Source: Bradyrhizobium sp. 149
GTDB taxonomy: Bacteria; Pseudomonadota; Alphaproteobacteria; Rhizobiales; Xanthobacteraceae
Direction: 5' to 3'
DNA: 64,000 bases
NCBI RefSeq assembly: GCF_023073915.1
Contig: NZ_JADPKK010000013.1
Location: 682,001 to 746,000, forward strand
Below the pieces are notes generated by a model. It saw nothing but the letters and a program-made list of their open reading frames with translations. It did no database searches and was not told where the DNA came from. This document shows positions 10,708 to 20,015 of the stretch, piece after piece (within the stretch, counting starts at the first letter, position 1; each line of letters begins with the position of its first letter). The position numbers were made by a program, and so were the translations under genes.

Positions 10708-12366
10708 ATGCGACATGTTCTCCGCCTGACCGTCTTCGCGCTCGCGCTCGCCACCCTGCCCGCGTCCGCCCAAACCGCCGCACCCGTCGAGCTGCGCATT
10801 CTCGCGGTCAACGATTTCCACGGCAATCTGCGCCCGCCGCCGGGCGGCATCCGGATCAGCGATCCCGAGGATAAATCCAGAAAGGTGATGGTGGCGGCCG
10901 GCGGTGCCGAATACATGGCGACGCTGGTGAAGCAGCTGCGCGAGGGACACAAGAACACGATCTTCGTCGCCGCCGGCGACCTGATCGGCGCGAGCCCGTT
11001 CCTGTCGGCGATGTTCCACGACGAGCCGTCGATCGAGTCGCTCTCGATGATGGGGCTCGCGATCACCTCGGTCGGCAATCACGAATTCGACGAGGGCAAG
11101 ACCGAGCTGTTGCGGATGCAGAACGGGGGTTGTCATCCCGTCGACGGCTGTCAGGGCCCGCATCCGTTCCTGGGCGCCAAATTCCACTATCTCGCGGCGT
11201 CCACCATCGAGACCGCGACCGGCAAGAGCGTGCTGCCGCCTTACGAGATCAGGGAGTTCGAGGGCATCCCCATCGCCTTCATCGGGCTGACCTTGAAGGA
11301 GACCGCGGGCATCGTCTCGCCCGCGGGCATCGCCGGGCTCGAATTCCGCGACGAAGCCGAGACGGTGAACGCGCTGGTGCCGCAGCTGAAGGCGCGTGGG
11401 GTCGAGGCCATCGTGGTGCTGATCCACCAGGGCGGCGAGCCGGCCGGCGACTACAATGAATGCCCTGCCATTACGGGGCCGATCGTGGACATCGTGAAAA
11501 AATTCGATCGTGCCGTCGATGTCGTCGTCAGCGGCCATACTCATCGTGCTTATGTTTGCCAAGTCGATGGGCGGCTCGTCACCAGCGGCGACAAATACGG
11601 CACGCTGGTCACCGCGATCGACCTCAAGCTCGATCCGGCAACGCGCGACGTCGTCAGCGCCAGGGCCGAGAACGTCATCGTCGCAACTGCCTCGCTGCCA
11701 AAGGATCCCGAGCAGACCGCGCTGATCGATGCCTACGACAAGCTCTCAGCGCCGATCGCCAATCGCCCGGCTGGATCGGTGACGCAGACGCTGTCGCGCG
11801 TGCCGAACGAGGCCGGCGAAAGCGCGCTCGGCGACATCATCGCGGACGCGCAGTTCGCCGCGACCAGGGACGCCAAGGACGGCAGCGCCGTCATCGCACT
11901 CACCAACCCCGGCGGCATCCGCACCGACATCGTTCCAAAGGAGAACGGCGCGATTACCTTCGGCGACGTTTTCGCCAGCCAGCCGTTCCGCAACCGGCTC
12001 GTCACCATGACGCTCACGGGCCGCCAGCTCAAGGACATGCTGGAGCAGCAATGGCTCGATCCGAAGCGGCCGCGGATTCTCCAGGTCTCGAACGGGTTCA
12101 GTTATGCCTGGGATGCGGCGAAGCCATTCGGCGAGCGCGTCATCACCGAGAAGATGACGCTCAACGGCAGGCCGATCGAAGCTGGAAGCGGCTATCGCGT
12201 CACCCTCAACGATTATCTCGCAGTCGGCGGTGACGGCTTCACGGTCGCCAAACAGGGCACGGCGCCGCAATATGGCGGCTACGACGCTGACGCGCTGTTC
12301 GCGTTCTTCAGGACGCACGGACCAATCGGGCCGCTGCCGCTGAACCGCATCCAGCGCGTGAACTGA
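10708..12366 (+). CDS. Periplasmic 5'-nucleotidase/2',3'-cyclic phosphodiesterase family (UshA-like)
   Basis: A 552-residue exported metallophosphatase with a signal peptide ending near ASAQT (about residue 22). The N-terminal two-metal domain shows LAVNDFHGN, AAGDLIGASP, SVGNHEFDEG and SGHTHRAY. The C-terminal nucleotidase domain (about 350-540) includes LTNPGGIRTD and LNDYLAVGGDGF. Enzymes of this family remove phosphate from extracellular nucleotides, allowing nucleoside salvage. An inverted GGAAC...GTTCC pair overlaps the start region (10687-10706). It stands in a run of same-strand genes with separate spacers. Confidence 0.93.
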   Translation: MRHVLRLTVFALALATLPASAQTAAPVELRILAVNDFHGNLRPPPGGIRISDPEDKSRKVMVAAGGAEYMATLVKQLREGHKNTIFVAAGDLIGASPFLSAMFHDEPSIESLSMMGLAITSVGNHEFDEGKTELLRMQNGGCHPVDGCQGPHPFLGAKFHYLAASTIETATGKSVLPPYEIREFEGIPIAFIGLTLKETAGIVSPAGIAGLEFRDEAETVNALVPQLKARGVEAIVVLIHQGGEPAGDYNECPAITGPIVDIVKKFDRAVDVVVSGHTHRAYVCQVDGRLVTSGDKYGTLVTAIDLKLDPATRDVVSARAENVIVATASLPKDPEQTALIDAYDKLSAPIANRPAGSVTQTLSRVPNEAGESALGDIIADAQFAATRDAKDGSAVIALTNPGGIRTDIVPKENGAITFGDVFASQPFRNRLVTMTLTGRQLKDMLEQQWLDPKRPRILQVSNGFSYAWDAAKPFGERVITEKMTLNGRPIEAGSGYRVTLNDYLAVGGDGFTVAKQGTAPQYGGYDADALFAFFRTHGPIGPLPLNRIQRVN

Positions 12367-12502
12367 TCCGGATCAAACGGACCGGTCCGGGACCACCCTT
12401 TGCCATTCCGGGGGGAACGCATAGATTGGGTTTTGCATTTGCGTTTTGGCGCCGGATGCGCCAAGCGACGCCGAGAGCCCGCATCCCCATGAGGCCGACC
12501 TG

Positions 12503-13432
12503 ATGAGTACGCTTCTCCTCTCCCACAAGGCCTGCCTCGACCACGTCACGCCGCCGGGACACCCTGAAAGGCCGGACCGCCTGCGCGCGGTGGAGGAAGC
12601 GCTGTCGCATGAGCGCTTCCAGTTCCTGGTGCGCGACGAGGCGCCGGAGGGCGATCTCGACCTCGTCACGCTCTGCCACAACGAGCACTACGTCACCGAG
12701 CTGCGCCACATCGCGCCGACCAGCGGACAGGTCTATCTCGATGGCGACACCTCGATGTCGCCGGGCACGTGGGAAGCGGTGATGCGCGGCGTCGGCGGCG
12801 CGGTCGCGGCGACCGAAGCGGTAATGGCGGGCGAGCATCGCAACGCCTTCGTCGCGGTGCGCCCGCCCGGCCACCACGCCGAGATCGGCAAGCCGATGGG
12901 CTTCTGCTTCTTCGACAACGTCGCAATCGCCGCACGCCACGCGCAGCGCAAATACGGCATCAAGCGCGCGGCCATCGTCGATTTCGACGTGCATCACGGC
13001 AACGGCACGCAGGACATCTTCTGGTCGGACCCGAGCGTGATGTACTGCTCGACGCACCAGATGCCGCTGTTTCCGGGCACCGGTGCCAAGAGCGAGCGCG
13101 GCGACCACGACACCATCGTCAACGCGCCGCTCGCCTCCGAGGACGGCGGGCCGGAATTCCGCATCGCGTTCGAGAATTTGATCCTGCCGCAGCTCGAAAA
13201 ATTCAGCCCGGAGCTGCTCGTCATCTCTGCCGGCTTCGACGCGCATTATCGCGATCCGCTGGCGTCGCTGAATTTGCGCGCGGAGGATTATGCCTGGGTG
13301 ACGCGCAAGCTGATGGACCTCGCCGACAAGACCGCGGGGGGGCGCGTTGTTTCTGTGCTCGAAGGCGGCTACGACCTGCAAGGACTGAAAGAATCTGTTA
13401 CGGCGCATGTCGGCGCCCTGATGGGCGCCTGA
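12503..13432 (+). CDS. Histone deacetylase-family amidohydrolase (class II-like deacetylase)
   Basis: A 309-residue protein of the arginase/deacetylase fold. Catalytic and zinc-binding motifs are visible: [18 protein letters not shown] and [13 protein letters not shown] chose the ATG at 12503 ([14 protein letters not shown]) because family members begin at this strand; an upstream start would add 19 unrelated residues. Bacterial homologues deacetylate acetyl-polyamines, acetyl-lysine or related amides, and the substrate is unknown here. It lies 73 bases upstream of xseB, and the two may be co-transcribed. Confidence 0.92.
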   Translation: MSTLLLSHKACLDHVTPPGHPERPDRLRAVEEALSHERFQFLVRDEAPEGDLDLVTLCHNEHYVTELRHIAPTSGQVYLDGDTSMSPGTWEAVMRGVGGAVAATEAVMAGEHRNAFVAVRPPGHHAEIGKPMGFCFFDNVAIAARHAQRKYGIKRAAIVDFDVHHGNGTQDIFWSDPSVMYCSTHQMPLFPGTGAKSERGDHDTIVNAPLASEDGGPEFRIAFENLILPQLEKFSPELLVISAGFDAHYRDPLASLNLRAEDYAWVTRKLMDLADKTAGGRVVSVLEGGYDLQGLKESVTAHVGALMGA

Positions 13433-13505
13433 CGCACCCGCCACATTACGCCCGCAAAACCTTGCTTTCTCTGATGTGAAGCGAATCGGGCAATCGGAAA
13501 CTTAT

Positions 13506-13757
13506 ATGGCCGAAAATACCCAAATCGACGTCTCCAGGCTGACCTTCGAACGCGCCATCGAGGAGCTCGAAACGATCGTGAAGCGGCTCGAGGACGGCAA
13601 GGTGCCGCTCGAGGAATCCGTGACGATCTATGAGCGCGGCGAGGCCCTGAAGCGCCGCTGCGAGGAGTTGCTGCGCCAGGCCGAGGCGCGCGTCGACAAG
13701 ATCACCACCGATGCCAGCGGGCAGGCCACCGGCACCGCGCCGCTCGACGTCCAGTAA
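13506..13757 (+). CDS. xseB: Exodeoxyribonuclease VII small subunit
   Basis: An 83-residue protein with the family core FERAIEELETIVKRLEDGKVPLEESV and the following helix with ALKRRCEELLRQAEARV. XseB binds the large subunit XseA to form the nuclease that cuts single-stranded DNA from both ends; xseA is not in this window. The ATG at 13506 (MAENTQIDVSRL) fits the family length; ten more codons are open upstream. In many relatives xseB is followed by a polyprenyl synthase gene and dxs; here only dxs follows, after a 595-base gap. Confidence 0.95.
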   Translation: MAENTQIDVSRLTFERAIEELETIVKRLEDGKVPLEESVTIYERGEALKRRCEELLRQAEARVDKITTDASGQATGTAPLDVQ

Positions 13758-13999
13758 GGGCCGCCTTCGAGGCCGCCCGTCCCAAGCATTGGCCGCCGGC
13801 AATTTTTCATGATCGCACGCCGTCGTCGGAGCCACTGCTGCTGTTGGGCCAGCTAACGGGCGGTCCAAAGCTCGCGGAACTCCCTCACAAGGCCGTTCGC
13901 CCTCCCCAATCGCGTCTAAAACAGCTTCCCTCTCGCCAAAACGTGCCGAGGAACCGGGCCAGCTTGGAACCCTTCCGCTGGCGCGAGGATTAACCACTC

Positions 14000-14015
14000 T
14001 GGCCCGGGGGTTGCA
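14000..14015 (+). promoter_or_regulatory. Sigma-54 (RpoN) promoter-like sequence
   Basis: TGGCCCG-N4-TTGCA matches the consensus TGGCACG-N4-TTGCA with one change and exact GG/GC spacing. A transcript would begin near 14026. It would run into dxs with a leader of more than 300 bases. A chance match is possible in a GC-rich genome, and no activator site was identified. Confidence 0.3.
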
Positions 14016-14020
14016 CATGC

Positions 14021-14213
14021 ATGCCCGTAATCGGCCCTGCGGGTTGGCTTTGGCCCAAGCTTTGGTGTAAAGCTGCGTGGAGTGTGGCTTTTTGTAAGCC
14101 TTGCGTGGGCACCGATTGCCGGCGACAAGCGCTTCAAACTGCTGATGAATTGGCTGGGATGGACGAAGCCGATCTAAGTGACAGGGATCACAGAGACTGA
14201 ACCGGAGAGCATT
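14021..14213 (+). pseudogene. Possible degraded DUF1127 (YjiS-like) small protein
   Basis: An ATG at 14021 opens 59 codons to a TGA at 14198. The segment CRRQALQTADELAGMDEADL followed by SD resembles the DUF1127 core, and after SD a shift of frame reads GITETEPESI and then TAA at about 14214, as in the usual DIGI(T/S) ending. This suggests loss of about two bases near 14182. Third-position GC is about 50%, well below the neighbours, which argues for decay or for non-coding DNA. The call is tentative. Confidence 0.3.
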
Positions 14214-14352
14214 TAAGCTCACCTAAGCTTGAAGACGGGGCTTTGCCCCATGCAGGTGGCTCCGACGGTTTAAGGACTCGCGCTGCGCCGATATTGTGCA
14301 AACCCATCGCGCGCCGGAACGATCTTCCGGCGCTGACAAATTGGAAATCGCC

Positions 14353-16281
14353 GTGAACGCATACAGTAAAACGCCGCTTCTCGACACCATCCGGACGCCG
14401 GACGATTTGCGCAAGCTCAAGATCGAGCAGGTTCGCCAGGTTGCCGACGAGCTGCGTCAAGAGACCATCGACGCCGTCTCGGTGACCGGCGGTCACTTCG
14501 GCGCAGGCCTCGGCGTGGTCGAGCTCACCACTGCGATCCATTACGTCTTCGACACCCCGCGTGACCGGCTGATCTGGGACGTCGGACACCAGGCCTATCC
14601 GCACAAGATCCTCACCGGCCGGCGCGATCGCATCCGTACGCTGCGCACCGGCGGCGGCCTGTCCGGCTTCACCAAGCGCAGCGAGAGCGATTACGATCCG
14701 TTCGGCGCCGCGCATTCCTCGACCTCGATCTCCGCCGGCCTCGGCATGGCGGTCGCGCGCGACCTCTCCGGCGGCAAGAACAACGTTATCGCCGTGATCG
14801 GTGACGGCGCGATGTCGGCGGGCATGGCCTATGAGGCCATGAACAATGCGGGTGCAATGAACTCGCGCCTGATCGTCATCCTCAACGACAACGACATGTC
14901 GATCGCACCGCCGGTCGGCGCGATGAGCGCCTATCTGTCGCGGCTCTACTCGGGCAAGACCTATCGCACGCTGCGCGATGCCGCCAAGCAGATCAACAAG
15001 CGCCTGCCCAAGATCATCGCCAGCCGCGCCAACCGCGTCGAGGAATATTCCCGCGGCTTCATGATGGACGGCGGCACGCTGTTCGAGGAGCTCGGCTTCT
15101 ATTACGTCGGCCCGATCGACGGCCATAACCTCGACCATCTCCTGCCCGTGCTGAAGAACGTGCGCGACATGGAGACCGGCCCGATCCTGGTTCACGTCGT
15201 GACGCAGAAGGGCAAGGGCTACGGCCCGGCGGAAGCCTCCGCCGACAAGTACCACGCCGTCGTCAAGTTCGACGTCGCGACCGGCACCCAGGCAAAGTCC
15301 AAGCCGAACGCGCCGGCCTATCAGAACGTGTTCGGCCAGAGCCTCGTCAAGGAAGCGGAGAAGGACGACAAGATCGTTGCCATCACCGCGGCGATGCCGT
15401 CCGGCACCGGCGTCGACATCTTCAACAAGGCCTTCCCGGACCGCACCTTCGACGTCGGCATTGCCGAGCAGCACGCGGTGACGTTCGCCGCCGGTCTCGC
15501 CACCGAAGGCTACAAGCCGTTCTGTGCGATCTACTCGACCTTCCTGCAGCGCGGCTACGACCAGATCGTGCATGACGTCGCGATCCAGAGCCTGCCGGTC
15601 CGCTTCGCCATCGACCGCGCCGGCCTCGTCGGCGCCGACGGCGCCACCCATGCCGGCTCGTTCGACAACGCCTATCTCGGCTGTCTGCCGAACATGGTGA
15701 TCATGGCCGCGGCCGACGAAGCCGAGCTGGTGCACATGGTTGCAACCCAGGTTTCGATCAACGATCGGCCGAGCTCGCTGCGCTATCCGCGCGGCGAGGG
15801 CCGCGGCATCGAGATGCCCGAGGTCGGCGTTCCGCTCGAGATCGGCAAGGGCCGCGTGATCCGCCAGGGCAGCAAGATCGCCCTGCTCTCCTTCGGCACG
15901 CGCCTCGCCGAATGCGAGAAGGCCGCCGACGAGCTCGCAGCCCATGGCCTTTCCACCACCATCGCGGATGCGCGCTTCATGAAGCCGCTGGACACCGAAC
16001 TGGTGCTCAAGCTCGCGCGCGACCACGAGATCCTGATCACGATCGAGGAAGGCTCGGTCGGCGGTTTCGGCTCGCATGTCGCGCAGTACCTGACCGACCA
16101 GGGCGCGCTGGACAGCGGCCTGGTGCGGTTCCGCACCATGGTACTGCCCGACGTGTTCCAGGATCACGACACGCCGGCGGCGATGTACGGCCGTGCCGGT
16201 CTCGATGCCAAGGGCATCGTCGCCAAGGTGTTCGAGGCGCTGGGCAAGGACGTCAAGGCCGAGACGGTCAAGCTCGCCTGA
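14353..16281 (+). CDS. dxs: 1-deoxy-D-xylulose-5-phosphate synthase
   Basis: This thiamine-diphosphate transketolase-type enzyme condenses pyruvate and glyceraldehyde 3-phosphate, the first step of the MEP isoprenoid pathway. It is 642 residues from a GTG at 14353 ([18 protein letters not shown]), preceded by TTGGAAA; an ATG at 14296 would add 19 atypical residues. Visible motifs are the thiamine-diphosphate segment [15 protein letters not shown]...ILNDNDMSI, the catalytic-Glu region [15 protein letters not shown], and [15 protein letters not shown]. It is followed 33 bases later by the deoxyribosyltransferase-like gene. Confidence 0.97.
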   Translation: MNAYSKTPLLDTIRTPDDLRKLKIEQVRQVADELRQETIDAVSVTGGHFGAGLGVVELTTAIHYVFDTPRDRLIWDVGHQAYPHKILTGRRDRIRTLRTGGGLSGFTKRSESDYDPFGAAHSSTSISAGLGMAVARDLSGGKNNVIAVIGDGAMSAGMAYEAMNNAGAMNSRLIVILNDNDMSIAPPVGAMSAYLSRLYSGKTYRTLRDAAKQINKRLPKIIASRANRVEEYSRGFMMDGGTLFEELGFYYVGPIDGHNLDHLLPVLKNVRDMETGPILVHVVTQKGKGYGPAEASADKYHAVVKFDVATGTQAKSKPNAPAYQNVFGQSLVKEAEKDDKIVAITAAMPSGTGVDIFNKAFPDRTFDVGIAEQHAVTFAAGLATEGYKPFCAIYSTFLQRGYDQIVHDVAIQSLPVRFAIDRAGLVGADGATHAGSFDNAYLGCLPNMVIMAAADEAELVHMVATQVSINDRPSSLRYPRGEGRGIEMPEVGVPLEIGKGRVIRQGSKIALLSFGTRLAECEKAADELAAHGLSTTIADARFMKPLDTELVLKLARDHEILITIEEGSVGGFGSHVAQYLTDQGALDSGLVRFRTMVLPDVFQDHDTPAAMYGRAGLDAKGIVAKVFEALGKDVKAETVKLA

Positions 16282-16314
16282 CAGCGAGCTTCGACCTTCT
16301 GCGAAGCAGCTCTC

Positions 16315-16869
16315 ATGAAAATCTATCTGGCAGGCCCCGACGTGTTCCTGCCGGATGCGGACGAGATCGGCCGGCAGAAGGTCGCGATCTGTGCCGCGAA
16401 CGGCCTCACCGGCCTCTATCCCCTCGACAACGAAATCGACCTCGCCGCGCCTGATGCGTCGCGGCAGACCTTTTGCGGCAACGAGGCGATGATGGACGCG
16501 GCCGACGCCATCATCGCCAATCTCACGCCGTTCCGCGGCGCCGGCGCCGATCCCGGCACCGTCTACGAGCTCGGCTACATGGCCGGCCGCCGCAAATTCT
16601 GCCTCGCCTATTCCAACGACGGCGCCGCCTATGCCGACCGTGTCGGCCGCCTCATGGACGTGACGTCCGAGGACGGGCGGCTGGTCGACGCGCAGGGGCT
16701 GACGGTCGAGGATTTTGGCCTCGTCGACAATCTCATGATGATCCACGCGCTGGAGCTGCATGGCTGCCCGCTGGTGACGCCGGCGCAGATGCCGGTCGAC
16801 GTCTGGCACGATCTGGCCGCGTTCGAGGCTTGCGTCCGGATGGCGGCCGCGCGATTGATCGCTACATAA
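16315..16869 (+). CDS. Nucleoside 2-deoxyribosyltransferase family protein
   Basis: A 184-residue protein with the family N-terminus MKIYLAGPDVFLPDA, the AIIANLTPFRG strand, and the DPGTVYELGYMAGRRK segment that carries the catalytic Glu of the family. Known members exchange bases between deoxyribonucleosides or hydrolyse nucleoside phosphates. It lies 33 bases after dxs and 26 bases before tlyA on the same strand, so the genes are probably co-transcribed, although their functions have no evident link. Confidence 0.88.
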   Translation: MKIYLAGPDVFLPDADEIGRQKVAICAANGLTGLYPLDNEIDLAAPDASRQTFCGNEAMMDAADAIIANLTPFRGAGADPGTVYELGYMAGRRKFCLAYSNDGAAYADRVGRLMDVTSEDGRLVDAQGLTVEDFGLVDNLMMIHALELHGCPLVTPAQMPVDVWHDLAAFEACVRMAAARLIAT

Positions 16870-16895
16870 GCGCCTCAGGCGTCTTCGGAGAGATT

Positions 16896-17630
16896 ATGTC
16901 CCCTGCCCGCAAGCGCGCGGATGTTTTGCTGGTCGAGCGCGGGCTGTTCGAGAGCCGGGCGCGGGCGCGCGCGGCGATCGAGGCCGGGCTCGTCACCGCC
17001 GACGACAAGCAGGTCGCAAAGCCGTCGGAGACCATCGCCGAGGACGCCGTGATCCAGGCCGAGGCCGCGCACCCCTACGTCTCCCGCGGCGGCGTCAAGC
17101 TCGCCGGCGCGCTGGAGCGGTACCCAATCGAGATCGAGGACCATGTCTGCCTCGACGTCGGCGCTTCCACCGGCGGGTTCACCGAGGTGCTGCTGGCGAA
17201 CGGCGCGAGCCTCGTCTTTGCGGTCGATGTCGGCACCAACCAGTTGCATCCCTCGCTGCGCGGTCACTCCAAGATCGTGTCGATGGAAGAGACCGACATC
17301 CGCGCCTATGACGGCAAGCGCCTGCCGGCGCGGCCTGATGTCGTCGTGATCGACGTCAGCTTCATCTCGCTCAAGACGGTGCTGCCCGTGGCGCTGTCGC
17401 TGGCGGCCGCGCCGATGAGCCTGCTGGCGCTGATCAAGCCGCAATTCGAGGCGGACCGGAAGCACAACAAGAAGGGCATCATCCGCGACGCCGCCGTGCA
17501 CCGCGAGATCTGCGACGACATCGCCGCCTTTGCGGCCTCGCTCGGCTGCACCGATATCGAGGTGTTCCCGTCGGCGATCACCGGCGGCGACGGCAATATC
17601 GAATTCTTCCTCGGCGCGCGCCGTGGTTGA
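16896..17630 (+). CDS. tlyA: TlyA-family rRNA 2'-O-methyltransferase (hemolysin-A-like)
   Basis: This 244-residue protein has an N-terminal S4 RNA-binding domain ([20 protein letters not shown], about residues 5-65) and an FtsJ-like methyltransferase domain with the SAM motif [14 protein letters not shown] (about 86-99) and conserved DVSFISL and KPQFEA segments. TlyA proteins methylate ribose in 16S and/or 23S rRNA. The ATG at 16896 gives the usual length; a longer open frame upstream has no family match. The stop overlaps the GTG start of the next rRNA methyltransferase by 8 bases, indicating translational coupling. Confidence 0.94.
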   Translation: MSPARKRADVLLVERGLFESRARARAAIEAGLVTADDKQVAKPSETIAEDAVIQAEAAHPYVSRGGVKLAGALERYPIEIEDHVCLDVGASTGGFTEVLLANGASLVFAVDVGTNQLHPSLRGHSKIVSMEETDIRAYDGKRLPARPDVVVIDVSFISLKTVLPVALSLAAAPMSLLALIKPQFEADRKHNKKGIIRDAAVHREICDDIAAFAASLGCTDIEVFPSAITGGDGNIEFFLGARRG

Positions 17631-18870
17631 GCGCGTGAAGATCGATCACGTCGGCCATCGCGGCGACGGCGTCTCGCTCGACGCCGGGAATGCCATCTAT
17701 GTGCCCTACACGCTCGGCGGCGAGACCGTCGAGGTCGATCATGTCGTCGGCAACCATCCTGACCGCCGCAAGCTGCTGGCGGTGGATGTCGCCAGCCCGG
17801 AGCGCATCACACCGTTCTGTCCGCATTTCGGCGTCTGTGGCGGCTGCGCGATCCAGCACTGGGCGGCTGAACCGTATCACGCCTGGAAGCGCGGCATCGT
17901 GGTCGACACCCTGGCCCAGGCCGGGATCGACTGCGAGGTGGCGTCGCTGGTTGACGCCCACGGTGCGGGGCGCAGGCGCATCACGCTGCACGGCCGGTTC
18001 GGCACCCATGACATCCTCAAGGTCGGCTTCTCGGCTGCCAGCTCGCACGACGTCATTCCGATCCATCGCTGCCCGATCCTCGATCCCGGGCTTGAGGGCG
18101 CGCTCGATGCCGGTTGGGCGCTCGCCGAGCTGCTGACGTCCAAAATGTCGGTGACGAAGCCGCTGGACGTCCAGGTCACCGCGACCGCCAACGGTCTCGA
18201 CATCGACGTGCGCGGCTCCGGCCCGCTGCCAACGCCGCTCGTGACCGCGCTCTCGCGCGTCGCCGAGCAGCACCGCCTCGCCCGGCTGACACGGCACGGC
18301 GAACTGGTGCTGCAACGTCTGCCACCGACCCTGCAGATGGGCCGCGCCGAGGTGACGCTGCCGCCGGGCTCGTTCCTGCAGGCAACCGTCGCGGGCGAAG
18401 AGACGCTTGCCTCGCTCGTCGCGGAGCGCATCGGCAAGGCCAAGAACGTTCTCGATCTCTTCTGCGGCGTCGGGCCGTTTGCGTTGAGGCTTGCCGAGAA
18501 GGCCCGCGTCACCGCCCATGACAATGACGCCGGCGCCATTGCAGCGCTCGCACAGGCCGCGCGCACGCCGGGGCTCAAGCCGGTCAAAGCGGAGCCGCGC
18601 GATCTATTCCGCCGCCCCCTGGTGCCGCCGGAGCTGCGCGATTTCGATGCTGTCGTGTTCGATCCGCCGCGCCAGGGCGCGCAGGCGCAGGCCTTGAAGC
18701 TCGCCGCGAGCAAGGTGCCCGTAGTGGTCGCGGTCTCCTGCAACGTCGCGACCTTTGCCCGCGACGCGCGGCTGCTGATCGACGGCGGCTACAGGATGGA
18801 TGCCGTGGTGCCGGTCGATCAGTTCCGGCACACGCCGCATGTGGAGCTGGTGGCGAAGTTCACGCGCTAG
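17623..18870 (+). CDS. 23S rRNA (uracil-C5)-methyltransferase, RlmD/RumA-like
   Basis: A 415-residue class I methyltransferase. The GTG at 17623, overlapping the tlyA stop, fits the family start ([16 protein letters not shown]). It has a TRAM-like N-terminal domain, an Fe-S type cysteine cluster ([11 protein letters not shown], about residues 67-77), a SAM motif [16 protein letters not shown] and the nucleophile region [13 protein letters not shown]. Members form 5-methyluridine in 23S rRNA. It ends 8 bases before a palindromic repeat. Confidence 0.92.
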   Translation: MVERVKIDHVGHRGDGVSLDAGNAIYVPYTLGGETVEVDHVVGNHPDRRKLLAVDVASPERITPFCPHFGVCGGCAIQHWAAEPYHAWKRGIVVDTLAQAGIDCEVASLVDAHGAGRRRITLHGRFGTHDILKVGFSAASSHDVIPIHRCPILDPGLEGALDAGWALAELLTSKMSVTKPLDVQVTATANGLDIDVRGSGPLPTPLVTALSRVAEQHRLARLTRHGELVLQRLPPTLQMGRAEVTLPPGSFLQATVAGEETLASLVAERIGKAKNVLDLFCGVGPFALRLAEKARVTAHDNDAGAIAALAQAARTPGLKPVKAEPRDLFRRPLVPPELRDFDAVVFDPPRQGAQAQALKLAASKVPVVVAVSCNVATFARDARLLIDGGYRMDAVVPVDQFRHTPHVELVAKFTR

Positions 18871-18878
18871 TTTTTTTT

Positions 18879-18927
18879 GAGCATGACCTTTTCGGGAAGC
18901 CGCCGCACACTTTCCCGGGTCATGCTC
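18879..18927. repeat. 49-bp palindromic repeat, family A, copy 1
   Basis: The ends GAGCATGACC and GGTCATGCTC are a perfect inverted repeat, with inner TTTTCGGGAA and TTTCCCGGG parts. It matches the element at 35930-35978 in length and sequence. Eight T residues precede it, directly after the rRNA methyltransferase stop, and it overlaps the stop codon of the convergent gene, so it may serve as a transcript end for both. Confidence 0.8.
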
Positions 18928-19529
18928 TACCGCCTGAGACCGCCCAACGCCGGTGACTCGCCGGGCAGTATCGACGAGTTGATGTCGCTGTCCATGCGCC
19001 CCGATTGCTGCTGGATGAAACCGGCGCCGAACGACAGGCTCAGGTTGGAGGTCGGCTTGAACTCGACACCCGCAAAAGCGCCGTAGCCGGGCGAGGCGCT
19101 GGAGGTGAGCGGCGCAAGCGAGCTGCCAATGCCGCCGCCGTATTTCAGTGTATCGAAACCGGCAAAGAACGTGACGGGCATGCCGCCCGCGGTCTTGGTG
19201 TTGTAGCCGAACTGCGTGGCATCATAAGAGAGCGCGCTGAAGTTGCCGACTGACGCGCTTTGGCTGAAACCGTTCAAACCGAGACTGCCGCGTTCGCTTC
19301 CGACAAAGAAGCCGGGACGAAAACTGTAGCTTCCGTCCGCATCGCCGGCCTTGAAGCTTGGAAAATTGCCGTAGGCATCGGCGCTCTGGCCGGCACTGCC
19401 ACCCCAACCGAAAGGACCGCCCGGTATCCAATACCTCAGGGGCGCCACTTGCGCATGAGCCGTTGCTCCGCCAAGGCAAAGCACGGCGAAGAGAGTTGCG
19501 AGGGTGCGTGAATCTGCGAAGCTGGACAT
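18927..19529 (-). CDS. Hypothetical exported protein, possibly a small outer-membrane barrel
   Basis: A 200-residue protein with a signal peptide ending near AHAQ (residue 27). The mature part is rich in Gly, Ser, Phe and Tyr with alternating polar/hydrophobic stretches (VTFFAGFDTLKYGG, GYGAFAGVEFKPTSNLSLSF), like short outer-membrane beta-barrel proteins. The C-terminus (GESPALGGLRR) lacks the terminal Phe of classical barrels. No family is recognised. It converges with the rRNA methyltransferase gene. Confidence 0.72.
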   Translation of the reverse strand: MSSFADSRTLATLFAVLCLGGATAHAQVAPLRYWIPGGPFGWGGSAGQSADAYGNFPSFKAGDADGSYSFRPGFFVGSERGSLGLNGFSQSASVGNFSALSYDATQFGYNTKTAGGMPVTFFAGFDTLKYGGGIGSSLAPLTSSASPGYGAFAGVEFKPTSNLSLSFGAGFIQQQSGRMDSDINSSILPGESPALGGLRR

Positions 19530-19628
19530 CAGGTGACCGTCAAGGAAGTGCGGAAATTATACGCGAGGGATGTCGCTAATGCCAGTGGAGCTGACCCACG
19601 GGCGTCGTTTCGATCAACTCCCGCATGC

Positions 19629-19660
19629 GTTCCCGAGGTCTTGCGTTCCCGAGGTCTTGC
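19629..19660. repeat. Perfect 16-bp tandem duplication
   Basis: The unit GTTCCCGAGGTCTTGC occurs twice head to tail (19629-19644 and 19645-19660). It lies in the short gap between the exported-protein gene and the carboxymuconolactone decarboxylase-like remnant, and may mark a slippage or rearrangement event. Confidence 0.85.
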
Positions 19661-19722
19661 ACGGTTCCCACCGCACCGTAAGCTGTCGTCCGAAACAAGG
19701 CGGCGCGAGTCCGCCGGAATGA

Positions 19723-19995
19723 GAGAACGACGATGCGATATCCGGGCGCGTGCGAACGAAAGCGATGAAGGACGACGAGGCCGCACTCTACGATCTCGCG
19801 ATGGCGCTGTACCGCGACAAGAAGGTCTCCGACGAAGTCTACCGCATGGCGCAGCAGAAATTCGGCGAGCGTGGCATCATGGATATCATCGGCCCGATCG
19901 GCTATTACGACCTGGTCTCGATGACGCTGATCACCATGCAGGCGGACGCACCGAACGACAGCGTGCCGCCGCTGCCACCGCTCGCCGCCAAATAG
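19723..19995 (+). pseudogene. C-terminal remnant of a carboxymuconolactone decarboxylase-family protein
   Basis: The frame reads NDDAISGRV...MKDDEAALYDLAMALY, then VSDEVYRMAQQKFGERG and GPIGYYDLVSMTLI, which is the C-terminal third of carboxymuconolactone decarboxylase/AhpD-like proteins. The N-terminal two thirds are missing: an in-frame TGA lies at 19720-19722 and no family sequence precedes it. The ATG at 19765 could make a 76-residue protein, but it would lack the family's active region. Decay by deletion is the simplest reading. Confidence 0.55.
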
Positions 19996-20015
19996 CAACT
20001 CCGCAACCACCGTCC

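Larger units (their letters stand above)
13758..14352. other. 595-base gap between xseB and dxs
   Basis: No intact gene is seen. The gap holds a weak hairpin followed by five T residues (about 13789-13809) that may end xseB transcription, a sigma-54-like sequence (14000-14015) and a possible degraded DUF1127-type reading frame (14021-14213). The last 60 bases lead into dxs. Confidence 0.5.

Noticed and set aside
10441..11562. 373-codon frame antisense to enoyl-CoA hydratase and 5'-nucleotidase
   Set aside because: Runs across two real genes; shadow composition.
14188..16809. 873-codon open frame antisense to dxs
   Set aside because: It mirrors dxs and the next gene in a GC-rich genome, has no family features and is rich in His/Arg/Gly as expected of an antisense shadow.
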